Source: Sipunculus nudus
Taxonomy: Eukaryota > Annelida > Sipuncula > Golfingiida > Sipunculidae
Length of the DNA: 64,000 nt
Reading direction: 5' to 3'
NCBI GenBank assembly: GCA_026874595.1
Contig: CM049321.1
Location: 496,479-560,478, forward strand
Positions 25,451-37,814 of this stretch are shown here, piece by piece; positions within the stretch are counted from its first letter, which is position 1; the number at the start of each line of letters is the position of its first letter. Below the pieces are notes generated by a model, which worked only from the letters and a program-made list of their open reading frames with translations, made no database searches and had not been told where the DNA came from. The position numbers and the translations under genes were made by a program.

Positions 25451-25624
25451 TTCAAACACGGGTGCTTATTAACGAGTTTAACGAGATAGTCTCTCAGAAA
25501 CTAAGACATGTATCGTTTTGTCGACTGTGCCGTTGTTTGTGTCTAATCCAATGGGGGGAAAATGAGCTTTCTGCTTCAGTCGACGCTGGTCATGCTCTTG
25601 TTTATCGCCCCTTCCAGCTTAATG
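25451..25624 (+). repeat. Filler between duplicated copies, shared with 28.7 kb
   Basis: Starts TTCAAACACGGGTGCTTATT and ends CTTCCAGCTTAATG. With its flanks TTGCATC and CA it is essentially identical over 183 bases (25444-25626) to 28733-28915. It encodes nothing recognisable. Confidence 0.85.
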
Positions 25625-26033
25625 CAGTTCCGATACACTTTTTATCTTTCGAAACGAGAGGAATAATTTTATAATAATCTTCATGACGGATGTGCTCGTG
25701 AATAGTGTCTGACTAAAAGGGCTAGAATATTTAAAACGCTGTTCATTGTGTGCCCCATTTGACTGTCTGAGTGTTCATATGACATATTTTTTCATATAGG
25801 TCGCAGAATATAGGCCATGGTGACCTTATTTCATGTTTCCAAGGACATTTGCCTAGAACCTCCTAGAACGTTAAATTAGAAGATTAGAGATTTAAAATAC
25901 AAATTGTGCCCCGTCTGACTGTCTGAGTGCTCAAAATCATGTCTTTGGCTCGCAGGTCGCAAAATATAGTTCACCCTGACCTAATTTATGGTTTCCCGTG
26001 AGATTTGCCGAGAATCTCCCTGAATGTTGCATC
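25625..26033 (+). repeat. 409-bp direct duplication, copy 2
   Basis: Second copy of 25042-25450. Downstream it continues with AGAAGATCTAATACGC, the normal sequence of the next 158-bp monomer. Confidence 0.9.
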
Positions 26034-26764
26034 AGAAGATCTAATACGCCTAACAGATACGATTTATGCCATTCTGACATTAAGGGCGCTCGTAAGACCC
26101 ATTTTACCTATATTTCACAGAATATGGGCCACCACGACCAATTTTAGGTTTTCCAAGGACATTTTCCTAGGGACACACCCAAAATTATACATTAAAAGGC
26201 CTAATGGATACAATTCGTGCACTGTCTGGCTATCTTGGTGCTCAAAATCATGTTTTCGGCTTGTAGGTCACAGAAGATAGATCACCATGACTTAATTTTA
26301 GGTTTTCTAGGAGATTTTCCTAGAACCTCTCTATGCGTTAGATGATGCGTTAGAAGATTCTAGATCTAACAGATACGATTAGTGCTCATCTGATATTCAG
26401 GGTGCTTAAGTGGTATCTGTTTCCTATAGGTCGCAGAATATAGATCAAAGTGACCTTTATAATTTTTCAAAGGATGTTTGTCTAGGACCTCCTGGAATAT
26501 TACGTTTGAAGATTCTAGGCCTAATGGATACAATTTTCGCCCTGTCGGACTGTCTGGGTACTCAAAAGGATTGCAGAATATACTTAACGATGACGTAATG
26601 TCAGGTTTCAAAGGAGATTTACCTGGGACCTCCTAGGATGTACAGTTAGGACTTTCTAGGTTTAATGGTTATGATTTGTGCCCTATTAACAGAGAGGCGG
26701 ACGGACGACGGACGAAGGGCGATCGCCATAACTCAGATGACCTACAGTCGGCTGTGGTTAGCAT

Positions 26765-28730
26765 TGATAGTTTCCACACAGCTTGTGAGAGTTGTGTGAG
26801 ACATGATGGTAGCCGTCCTGAAAGTTCATGTTGGCCAAAACACTCACTTTGTATAATGGTATTCGTACTAAACCTTCCAGATAATTCCGTTTTTGGATGA
26901 TAACAGTCACATTAGCTTTTCTCTCCCTGATATCGAAAGGGTGGTTTGAAAACCATGCATGCCAACATTTCCAAAGCGTAGACTTAGCGGCTGATATATC
27001 GAGTATTGTTTCATACAGCATACTAAGTTGCGGAAAGGTATATTGGATGGAACTTGTTCCGAAAGACAACAGCATTGCCCACATAATGTTTATTCAACTT
27101 TAGAAACCTAGCCAAACGTTAAAAGAGAGTCACTTATACTCAACCTTACTGTCTTCCTTTTCGTTGCGGTATCTTATTAAAATACTCCACCACTATGCAA
27201 AGTTAAAAGATGTTATTCACAATATGAACCTGTTGGATTGAGGTTGAGCCAGATAAAATATGCCATGTCATGGAAATTAGTTCTCGTTTTCCTAAAGAAA
27301 GCTTGGTATGAAGAATGTAGGATAAACCTGTAATATATTTTTGTAATAAATTGGACATGCGAACGAATTATTATCTAAGTAGTAATCCCGAATATATTCA
27401 GTATAAATCTTTAAGTTTATTGAATTAAAATTCTAAATGTCCACTTAGCTCAAGGATAAGTCTTTCTAATTAAGTAATTGTTACATTTTTTACGTCATGA
27501 TAAAATGGAACATATAATATTAAGATTATCAGAATAATAAAGTATACAATGCACATGGGGAATCATCGTAAGGATAATAATTATTATAATTTAAGCATGG
27601 TCCCAAAAAAAGGAAAAAAGGGACTTAAATCAGCTCTTGTGTCAGCCGATAAATCTTCTATTTCCTCTATACTGTGTTCCACAGATATATTCCGGCCTTC
27701 CCGCGCATTTATTTAGCCGTCATTTGTCAATCCTCAAAATTATAAAAATAAGAAAAGACTTTATTCGAAAGTATTCACTACCGAGGAACGATGTCTTTAC
27801 AATTCCACAATACTGTAAAACATTTTGCAAAAATGAGTTATTCTCGGGGATGCCCACTCATTTCTACGCTGGGACAGACCAATTTTTAAGAAACGACTTG
27901 AGAGGGTCAAAAAGTTACACGTGCAAGGGGTCATTAATAGCAAACAATAAATGTGTCTTTTACAGTAAAATCAAAATAACGGTGTGACAGTGCGTTAAAG
28001 TAAGAGACAATAAAACATGTCACAGTACTCTTCAATATTTCATTGATATTACAATAGATTCAGTTAATATCGTGAGTTTAAAATTTCGTGGTTTTCATTT
28101 GAACGCATATCGTGGGGTGTTTAAATTCATCGGAAGATCATGTAAAAGTTAGCTATTCGTGGTTAATGAGTATCTGCATTACACAATGAAGACGACAACA
28201 CATACATCGGTAATACACCTGTGGCTCGACTGAGATGTTTATCACACGGCCTCACACGGCCTGCTGTCAGTGTTGAGCAAACAATCAAGCTTCACGTGGC
28301 CCGAGCCATAGACACCTGTCACAAATCACGTGTGAATTAAAGTCAGTAATACCGTATTTCCGGTACTCGGGACTGCCTTTGTATACATATAATAAACAAG
28401 ACATGTAACTTCATCTGGTACAGACTCGGACGCTTCAGTTTCAACTGGTTTTTTTACTGATATTCAGCAAAACAAAACGAAAAACGTATTCGACACAAAG
28501 AGCAGTACCTTATTTTACTTATGACACCAAGAAATTTGTTTATAGGCACGTCACAACCATGTCTAATCAGCTTGCATTTTCACAAAAACAAGCAAACTAT
28601 ACGTTTCCTTCTAATCCTGAGATATCGCACCTCCGGTACATGCATAACAAAAGGAACTTTCCAAATTCTGAGAATCCCTGGAGGGCTGGAGAATGACTAG
28701 AGAGTTTTTCCTTTAAAGAATACCATATGA
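26765..28730. other. Intergenic, no gene recognised
   Basis: A 108-codon frame on the minus strand (26758-27084) and a 116-codon frame on the plus strand (27637-27987) have no domain I recognise and no clear splice context. Confidence 0.35.
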
Positions 28731-28732
28731 TC

Positions 28733-28915
28733 TTGCATCTTCAAACACGGGTGCTTATTAACGAGTTTAACGAGATAGTCTCTCAGAAACTAAGACATGT
28801 ATCGTTTTGTCGACTGTGCCGTTGTTTGTGTCTAATCCAATGGGGGGGAAATGAGCTTTCTGCTTCAGTCGACGCTGGTCATGCTCTTGTTTATCGCCCC
28901 TTCCAGCTTAATGCA
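28733..28915 (+). repeat. Second location of the 183-bp filler segment
   Basis: Near-identical to 25444-25626 (one A/G difference seen in the G run near 28847). Flanks differ on both sides apart from TTGCATC on the left and ATGCA on the right. Confidence 0.9.
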
Positions 28916-28919
28916 CTTG

Positions 28920-29940
28920 AAAATAAACAAAGATTCTGGCTGTAATGCAAATCAGTCCATAGTATCGGCCTTCTGTAGGAAATACGCGATTAATTACTTA
29001 AATTCAACGGTATTTGTGACAGGTGCCTGTGGCCCGAGCATAACAAGGGAATTAATCAGCGGTTACTGACACGTGCTGGCCAGTTCGTTGCCTCATCTTA
29101 TCACAGCCGATCACATCATGGCCACAGAAAACGGAAACCCTCATATGACTGGAGGAAAAATTAAACGGGACCATCCCCCAGAAGGTTTTTAATTGTTTTA
29201 AAGCATGTACATGGCGGTAGTAACATGTGGCGCCTGTACATTGCTAGAAGGGCCCTGAGAAGAAAGGTGCGTTTGGCATTTCACATGCAAACTGTTTGGA
29301 GTTTGTTTTAATAATATCATAAAAGGGCCACCTAGATAGGAATTTAGCCGGTCATAATTTGCATACTTATATTATGTGACGCTTACTTACAGGTTATATT
29401 TATATACAACTACCGGCAATATAGGGAATGCACGCAATTTTAGTTGACATTACCCGGAATAATTGTTCTCACCGTGCCCCTGACCCTTGTCTTTTAAGAC
29501 AGTTGGAAGCCGTGCTCCATTATCCCTGGTTGCGAACATTTGAACTTGTGTATCGTTTTTGTCGTGTCAGAACTATCCCTTGAGAAATAGAAGGTTGTTA
29601 TTGTTCTTTAATATTGAACAAAATGTCGAGCAAAGGAAATATCGCGAAATATTGTTTAATATTGTAAATAATAATCGTCCTTTCAGGGACCGTGTTTGTG
29701 CGATAATAAGGAAATATTGGCAACATAGACAACAGAATGTTCATAAATCACATAGTTTAACTGTAACTTACAGGAAAAGTATTACAGGGAAAGTAATTCA
29801 GCACATTTATTATTTCTTCTAATGACATTCATAAGATTGTAATAAACTTCCGGTTAATGGCGACACCTAGGTAGACGTGCCTTGACAGCGCTCTGAGTAG
29901 TGTCCATAAATATTGCAAGAAATAATATTTCGGGGAATAC
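28920..29940. other. Intergenic; possible 5' flank of LINE ORF1
   Basis: No gene seen. If the ORF1 that follows belongs to a full-length element, part of this stretch could be its 5' UTR, but nothing marks the boundary. Confidence 0.35.
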
Positions 29941-29941
29941 A

Positions 29942-30769
29942 ATGCCTCCCAAAAACAACCCAAAAGCAGGTGAGCAGACTGTAGATGCGTATGTGCTGAG
30001 AAAGCACAGTCAGGTATCCTCAGAACAAACGGAACTTGGAGGTGATGATAACACCAGTGATATGGACACGCAGGATTTGTCTGACGAGAGGTGTTACAGG
30101 AACATTATGGCGGCTATTAAAAGTCTGCAGACCCAGGTCAGTGATACCCGTAGTTCCATCATAGAACATATAATTAAAGAGTTTGAAACTAAACTGAGGG
30201 TCATAGAAACCAGTTTGGATAATGCTCATGAAAGTATAGAGGGACTGAAAAATGAAAATGAAAGCCTGACGGAACAATTACGTGCAGAACGCTCTGCTAG
30301 AGAGGCGGCTGAAAAAGAACTTACTGAGGTGAAACAAGATGTTCTGAACTTAAAAAGGCACAGAAGAGAATTCAACATTAGAGTAAATTGCATTCGTGAG
30401 GAAAAGAATGAGAAAGTTAGAGAAAAATTGGTGGACTTTTTACACAATAATAATTGAATGCCGGGAGCTGATAAAAATGAAATTTGCAGAGCTATAGAAT
30501 ATACACACAGAACAGGAAAAAGAATACCGGGCAAAGTGAGACAAATCATTGCAAGATTCCATAGTAGAGAAACGAGAAATGATATAATATCTAGAGGAAA
30601 ACGGAGGGGGGAGGACGGACGAAACTTGGTGTTTGAAGACTTCACAAAAGAGGACTATGACCATAGATTAAAAGCCTTGCCGCATATGAGGAAAGCGCAC
30701 AATGAGGGAAAGCGTTCACGCTTTACCAGGGGTCAACTCATTGTTGAAGGCCAGCTAATTTCAGTTTAA
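29942..30769 (+). pseudogene. LINE ORF1 (L1/Tx1-type nucleic-acid chaperone), one in-frame stop
   Basis: A reading frame from ATG 29942 (MPPKNNPKAGEQTVDAYVL) to TAA 30769 is interrupted only by a TGA at 30455-30457, immediately followed by ATG in the same frame. The first half contains a heptad-rich coiled coil (SLDNAHESIEGLKNENESL and on to about residue 145). After it come NIRVNCIREEKNEKVREKLV, FHSRETRNDIISRGKR, LVFEDFTKEDYDHRLKAL and a final RGQLIVEGQLISV. This order (coiled coil, RRM-like region, basic C-terminal domain) is that of L1-type ORF1 proteins, which coat the element RNA as trimers. An upstream ATG at 29900 adds 14 unlikely residues. The next LINE ORF2 starts 3 kb downstream on the same strand, too far for a standard element, so the two may come from different insertions. 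Only the single stop breaks it. Confidence 0.6.
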
Positions 30770-30774
30770 CAAGG

Positions 30775-32160
30775 GGCTACTCAATAAGGCCAGTGACGTT
30801 TCATGTCTTCACCCAGGATTATTTCTGCAGGCCTATATTCTCTTGTCCTCTGTGGTAACCAAGGATTTATTTTCGGCAACACGACCAGGCGATTTCAAGT
30901 AAACCCCGCGAAAGTCAGCTAGAGCGGCCTCTATTGACGAAGTAGAGATTTAACAGCTCAGTAATTTACGGTATTAGAGACTCAGTTAAAACCCATGGGT
31001 ATGAGAGAGCGGACTTGGTATTGATTGATTGTTGTATCGCTCATCATGGAATGTGTGTTCGATGCATGTTTATGTTTAAAAAAAAAACTATGAACTGAAA
31101 TTCAAAGGTATGTGAGGACAGTCGAAATGATTTAATTGCAGTGCAAAAATAAATAATATATATTAAGCAACCCCATGAGGAACTTTGATCAAATATTGTT
31201 TTATTCTATGAAAGCGATCTTGGGGTCAACAACTGGTTAACCGGGTTGTACTTGAGGTTGTTGCGGGAGAGAACTTGGGACATGACATCACTGAGTGGTG
31301 AACCTTATTAAACATCTGCATTTTATCTTTGAAGAAATTATTATTTAGAAGCCTAATATTACTATAAAGGTTTTTAGTTAATGTCCATGTTTCACTTTCA
31401 TTATCAGTCAAAAGATAGTTTGCAGTTTATTCAGTTTGAATGGATCAGTTACAACTCGGACAGAGTAGGCTAGATCTTCGAAGTATATTTATAGATGTCT
31501 TTAGACTGCAATAAACACTGACACTCTTTGTGCACATGGCAAAAAAAAATAATCTTTATCTGGTATTTAAAAATATTTTTTTCTGTAAACAAACTACTTC
31601 ATCTCGGCTGGGATGTTTCCATCTTGTAGCTCCTCTATAACTGAATGGTATAAATATTTATTCCTTTCGAGGATATTAATATAAAAACCACCATCACTGG
31701 AACATTTGGTATTTATATCATGTATTCCACTGTCAACATAAAACAATGAACACATAATTTGCCATTTGCTCATTGTTCCTTATCTTTACGACTTTAGATA
31801 AAAAAATATTAAGAAAGCTGTATGGAAATGTCTACATCCCTGAATACACCAGTCTTCATATATAACGGATATGATGTTGTTCACATCTTCTCTGACCGTG
31901 CAATCCTTGGTCCTTGTATGTTTTTTTGTATAATATTTTAAAGACTTCGACAGTATTACAATAATCCAAATGCTGAATTATAACATTAGTACACAGTAGT
32001 CATAGTGTCTTCATCTGTTCATAATGTCTAGTCTCATAGACACTTTTGGATATATCAATCTATATGATGTTTAAATTTTAAGTATAGATTTAGTGTTACT
32101 TAAAGAGACTATATTTCGGTACTCTATTAAGCTTTGATTGGTCTATTCTAGTATTGTTTT
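30775..32160. other. Between ORF1 and the 300-bp monomers
   Basis: No domain-bearing frame. A short A-run at about 31541-31550 follows AATAAACACTG, which could be the tail of an ORF1-bearing copy, but this is weak. Confidence 0.3.
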
Positions 32161-32164
32161 CAAG

Positions 32165-33290
32165 AGTAGGTATTCTCTTCTCACTTTTAAGTGTCATAGT
32201 TGTCAGTAAATCATTTAGATTGACAATGAAGTCATATTTAATACACTTTGTATGTCAATCATGTTGTAACAGTCATGGTACTGATGTACTGTGATATCAT
32301 TAGCATACATCGATCGCTGTTGGACAATGTTGTACACTGAGAAGTGAGATAGATTATGCATCCATTATTTAATATACTCTGTATTTCTGTCCATATTAAT
32401 TGCTTACTTTAAAGTGGGATTGTTATCAGTAAATCACAGTTAATTACTGAGATTGACTATGAATTCATATTTAAAAACTTTGTATTTCAATCAGGTTGTC
32501 ACAGTCATGAACTGGTGTACTTTGATATCAATGGCATACATCGCTGGTCTACAATGTTGTTTGTAAATCACTGAGAAGTGAGATAGATTATGCATTTACT
32601 ATTTAATATACTTTGTATTTCTGTCATGTTGTCATAGTAATAGTCCTGGTATATGGTGTGACCATTTAATATACATGGATACCTCCAGGATATTTTTACA
32701 TAACACAGTAAAACACTAAAATATAAGGTATATAAAGTTCTGCCAGGTTGTCAAAGATATGTGTGACAAGGCTTTGTCACTTAAGTTTAATTATTTGGTG
32801 TACTGTGAACTGGTGTACTGTGATATCAATGGCATACATCACTGTTCTACAATGTTAGTTGGAAATCACTGAGAAGTGAGATAGATTATCCATTTTATTA
32901 TTTAATATACTTTGTATTTCTGTCATGTTGTCATAGTAACAGTCCTGGTATAAGGTGATACCATTTAGTATACAGTTGATACCTCAAGGATATGTTTTTA
33001 CATAAGACAGTAAAACATTAAAATATGAGGTAGATTAATTTCTGCTTGGTTGTCAAAGATATGTGTGACAAGGTTTTGTCACTTAAGTTTTATTATTTGG
33101 TGTACTGTGAACTGGTGTACTGTGATATCAATGGCATACATCGCTGTTCTACAATGTCATTTGGAAATCACTGAGAAGTGAGATAGATTATGCATTTACT
33201 ATTTAATATACTTTGTATTTCTGTCATGTTGTCATAGTCATAGTCCAGGTATAAGGTGATACCTTTGTCATTTAACTATTAACATTTAAG
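32165..33290 (+). repeat. Tandem 230-300 bp monomers upstream of LINE ORF2
   Basis: GATATCAATGGCATACATCG followed by CTACAATGTTGTTTGGAAAT and CACTGAGAAGTGAGATAGAT recurs at about 32291, 32523, 32822 and 33122 (spacing 232, 299, 300). The later units also share ATATACTTTGTATTTCTGTC and GGTATAAGGTGATACC. Four copies, same strand as ORF2, ending about 0.5 kb before its start codon. Confidence 0.75.
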
Positions 33291-33816
33291 TTTAACTATC
33301 TGAACAATCCTATACATGTACCAGTATTTTAAATTTAAAGAAAGAGTGAAATATTTTATCAGTTTATTGCAATAATGGATTAAAGAGCGCTGTGATCTTA
33401 TAGTCGTCAAACCACACAAACTGTCACAACTAATCCATCGTCGTAGTGTAAAGGTTCTTTCATCTTTGTTACACTGCTAGATATTGTGATTGACAGTTAA
33501 CAAGTGAGTATCTTATAATTAGTAATTGGTTAACTTCAAGTCTATATATATTTCAGATAGGACATAAGATACTATCTTGTTCTGGAGGACACAAGCTTCT
33601 GGGTGGTTGTGTTCTCCAAGGAGCTGCTGTCTGGTCCCATACTTGCAAAACCATGTGGGAGCAGCAGATCTCCAATGTAATTATGTTGTTGTGTTTAGTG
33701 AGGTTAACACTCACTGAGGGGTTGGATAGTTTAGGTTTAGGTTATGATTTGTGTTATTTATTCTTTTTCATAATTTCACTCCACATAGTATTTGCCATGT
33801 TACACAGACACCTTGA

Positions 33817-36800
33817 ATGTCAGACACAACTTTGAAGTTTCTAAGTTTAAATGTCCGAGGACTTAAAAACAGATTAAAAAGAAGGTCGGTATTCAGGTGG
33901 GCAAAAAAAGAACACTGTGATGTTTTACTTTTACATGAAACTCATAGTTGTCAAAATATAGAAAATATATGGAGGAATGAGTGGCGTGGACAGGTATTCT
34001 ATTCACATGGGACAACAAATAGTCGAGGAACAGCAGTACTTTTAAGACAGCAGTTACATGTAGATAGTGTTAGCTTATTACACAGTTCCATAGCTGGTAG
34101 AATTTTAGTCATAAAATTGGCAATTGAAAACCTTCAATATATTATCATAAATGTTTATGCTCCTAATTATACCACAAATCAAATTTCTTTTTTAAAGAAT
34201 CTTAACAAAATTTTGCAAGAATATGTCACATTTAATGATGTAGTTCTCATTGGAGGCGATTTCAATGTAGCTCTTAATGTAAAGTTGGACAGAAGAGGTG
34301 GTGCTCTATGCCTAAAAGACTCTGTAAGTAAAGTTATAAATGATATGATGGATCAGCATAATTTATTGGATATTTGGCGAACAAGAAATCCATATAAAAA
34401 AGAATATACTTGGAGAACTAAAAATGAAAATATATCATCTAGATTAGACTATTGGCTAATTACAAAACAGTTTCAAGATTATGTCGTAAAAGCTGATTTA
34501 TTTCCATATATAAAGTCTGACCATTCTTTTATTAAATTAGTTATATGTACAGACCCTCTATATACTACAAAGAGGGGTAAAGGTTATTGGAAGCTAAACA
34601 AATTTCTACTTAGTGAGGACCAAATAACTAAGCATATAGTTGAATCTATACATACATGGTCAAATGAATCTTGTGAAAACACAAATAATATTAAGATATG
34701 GGAGTATGTTAAGTATAAGCTCAGAGATTTATATGTCAAAAAGGGTAAAGAAGCAAAGAAATTTACAAAAGCACGAGAAGATGATTTACTTGATGAATTG
34801 AAAATTCTCCAAACTAAATTGGTAAATTCAGATGCAGAGACAGAAATAAGTATTATTGAAAAAATACAAAAAATAAAAGAAGAACTGGAAGAGATAGATA
34901 ATTATAAAACAGAAGGACTTATTTTGAGATGAAAAGTCACTTGGTTTGAAAAAGGAGAAAAAAGTAGTAAATATTTTTATAATTTAGAAAAATATAATGC
35001 AGTCAGAAAATGGGTTAGAAAACTAAGAAAGGATAATGGAGAATATACTATAATTCCAAATGAAATACTTTGTTTGGAAAAAGAATTTTATTGCAAATTG
35101 TATTCATCAAATCACAGTAAGTCACTTGAACAGATCGAAAAAAATTTATCAAATATAAATACCCCATTTCTATCACAAGAAGATAATAATTTTCTGTGTG
35201 AACCATTAACAACAGAGGAATTGTATAATACAGTAAAATCATTTAAAAATAATAAGAGCCCAGGAAATGATGGTCTGCCTATCGAATTCTATTTGAAATT
35301 TTGGCCACAAGTCGGTCCCTTATTAGTCAGATCTTTTAATAAATCGTTTGAGGAGGGTAAACTCTCCACATCCCAGAGGCAAGCAGTAATTACTCTATTA
35401 GATAAAAATAAAGACCGTACTTTATTAAAAAAACTGGCGACCTATATCACTTTTAAATACAGACTATAAAATTTTGGCTAAAACACTTTCTATTAGACTT
35501 TCAAAGCTCCTACCTAAAATAATACACTCTAATCAGACTGGTTATGTGAAAAATCGATTTATCGGTGAAAATATTAGGTTTGTTCAAGATTTGCTTGAAT
35601 ATACGAAAGATAAAAGAATACCCGGTATGATTATTGCATAAGACATGGAAAAAGCTTTTGATTCTTTAGAATAGACTTTCATGCTTTCACACTAAAAAAA
35701 TTTAAAATTTCAGAGACCTTTATACGTTGGATAAAGCTTTTATATAATAATATAAGCAGCTGCATAATTAATTATGGCACAACCTCTGGTTATTTTAAAG
35801 TGAAAGAGGAGTCCGACAAGGGGACCCCGTGTCCCCCTATCTTTTTATATTAGCCATCGAAATTTTAGCTATCAGAATAAGGAATGATCCAGCCATTAAA
35901 GGAATTAGAATAGGACAGGAACAAGTTAAACTTTTACAATATGCTGATGATACAATTGCAATTCTTTCAGATAAGACATCAGGCAGCAATTTTTTTAAAA
36001 CAGGTTAACTCATTTGGAGAATTCAGTGGGCTTAAATTAAACCTAGAAAAATCAGAATGTTTATGGATAGGTAAATCTAAAAATAGTAAATTAAAACCAT
36101 TTGGATTTCACTGGCCTGATAAACCAATCAAACTTCTTGGAGTGTATATATCATATGATAAACAACAGTGTGAAGAGCTGAATTTGGAAGATAAATTAAA
36201 ACAAACAAAAAATACTCTACAGCTTTGGAAACAAAGAAATCTGACATTGCAAGGGAAAATTCAAATTATAAATACATATATAATATCTAAATTTAATTAT
36301 TATTTCAGTAATAATAATATATCAGAGAAATATGTAAATAGACTAAATAAGATTATATTTTCTCTTTTGTGGAATGGTGGAAAAGAGAAAATAAAAATGT
36401 TCTAGTGCAAGAAATAGAAAATGGTGGTCTAAATGTTCCACATTTGCAGTCACTTTTTTTGGCTTCCAGAATAGGTTGGATCAAAAGATTTTTTCAGTGT
36501 GAAAATGGCCCCTGGAAAGCATTATGGATTTACAACTTAAAGAAAATATGTAGTGATATTCACTTACTATTTAACTGCAACTACAAACCCAAGTTATTAG
36601 CTTTAGAAAAATTAAATGAATTTTACAGAGAGGTGATGCAGAGCTGGTACTTTTTAAAGCTAGACTATTATGCAGAGGTAAATTTAAAAGAACAATATCT
36701 ATGGCATAATAAGCACTTTGTATTTAATAATAAAACATTCTACTGGGAACATTTCTATAAAGCGGGAATGCAAAAGGTTCAAGATTTATTTGATGTACAG

Positions 36801-37359
36801 AACCATGTTCTGTCTTTTGAATACTGGAAATCCAAAGGGTTAAGTAGCATTTATTTTATTGACTGGTATGTTTTTAATAACATTAGTAATGAAACAATGC
36901 AAGGCAGTTACAGATCAAATTAATATGATTGAGTTTGAAGATGATAGGGAATCTGAAGATTATATAGCACATAATTTACATGTTAAAATTCAAGAAACTG
37001 TTGTACCATTGAATAAATTGAAATCACATAAAATTTACCAGGTATTAAGAAATAAGATATGTTCTGTACAACCCACCAAGCCAAAGATATCAAAATATAT
37101 AATAAACACACCAGATGATTACACTAGTATCTACACACTTCCTCACAGAGTACTGTATGATACAAGATCGAAGATATTTCAATATAAATTTCTTAATAAT
37201 TTATTAGTGAACAATTATTGGCTTATGAAATGGAAAATTCAGGATTTTGATTATTGTACGTTTTGTAAGGGTGAGGTAGAAACAATTAACCATTTATTTT
37301 GGGAATGTAGACTAACTAAAATATTTTGGATGGATTTGAAGACTTGGTGTACTGACTAG
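33817..37359 (+). pseudogene. LINE ORF2, L1/Tx1-like endonuclease-reverse transcriptase, decayed
   Basis: The frame starts at ATG 33817. The apurinic-endonuclease domain is intact to about 34560: LNVRGL, LLHETHS (catalytic Glu), NVYAPN, GGDFNVAL (catalytic Asp), SSRLDYWLI and KSDHSF (terminal Asp-His). A TGA at 34930 interrupts the linker. RT follows: NNKSPGNDGLPIEFYLKF at about 35248, a frameshift near the A run at 35425-35435, GYVKNRF, then DMEKAFDSLE with flanking stops, QYADDT at 35937-35954, another shift, and SFGEFSGLKLNLEKSE. More shifts occur near 36395 and 36900. The C-terminal CCHC motif CTFCKGEVETINHLFWEC lies at 37258-37311. A working protein nicks target DNA and copies its RNA at the nick; this copy cannot. 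Motif wording places it in the L1/Tx1 group. Confidence 0.85.
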
Positions 37360-37813
37360 CTAATAGAATTAAGATTAGAGAAGTTAGTTGTTTTTTATGG
37401 CTCTATTGATGAAAGTGATATGTATAATGTAATTATAATCCAGGCTAAAAGATATATTGACCAGTGTAGAATTAATAATCAGAAGCCTAACATACAAGGA
37501 TTTAGAAATTTTTTTATATGAATATGTAAGAATTGAATACAAAGTAGCGGAAAAGAATAAGAAATTAGAATGTTTTAGAAAACGATGGTCAATGTATTTA
37601 AAAAATCATGAAATGATAACTTAGGGGTGGTTTAGTACTTTACATGTTTTAGTATCCCAGTCATTTGATGAACTTAGAATCGTCCATAAAGCAGTTGTGT
37701 CTAAAATACTCTTATAATGTATTGTTTCTGTTTTGGTATAATGTGTTATATGTACATTTGATGTATATTTTGTGGAGTGCAATAAAAAAGAAAAAAAAAG
37801 AAAAAAAAAAAGA
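37360..37813 (+). mobile_element. LINE 3' UTR and poly(A)-like tail
   Basis: After the ORF2 stop, sequence continues to AATAAAAAAGAAAAAAAAAG and a further A11 run, ending near 37812 with AGATTG. The A-rich tail (37782-37812) marks the 3' end of the insertion. I could not identify a target-site duplication, because the 5' end is not defined. Confidence 0.65.
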
Positions 37814-37814
37814 T

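Larger units (their letters stand above)
25042..26760 (+). mobile_element. Third copy of tandem-repeat element, 158-bp monomers, with 3' hairpin region
   Basis: Units with markers at about 25227, 25385, 25810, 25968, 26125, 26280, 26442 and 26583 (141-162 bases apart, apart from the inserted filler). Each has the (G)GTCACCATGACCTAATTT core, CCTAGAACCTCC, and a GATACAATTTGTGCCC..CTGA segment. The array ends with GAGAGGCGGACGGACGACGG and a decayed hairpin (AACTCAGATGAC...GTCGGCTGTGGT, 26730-26758). No start palindrome was found at its left. The open frames in it are repeat products. Confidence 0.6.

Noticed and set aside
26758-27084. 108-codon minus-strand frame
   Set aside because: No recognisable domain, starts inside the repeat end, and the opposite strand is also open; no splice context.
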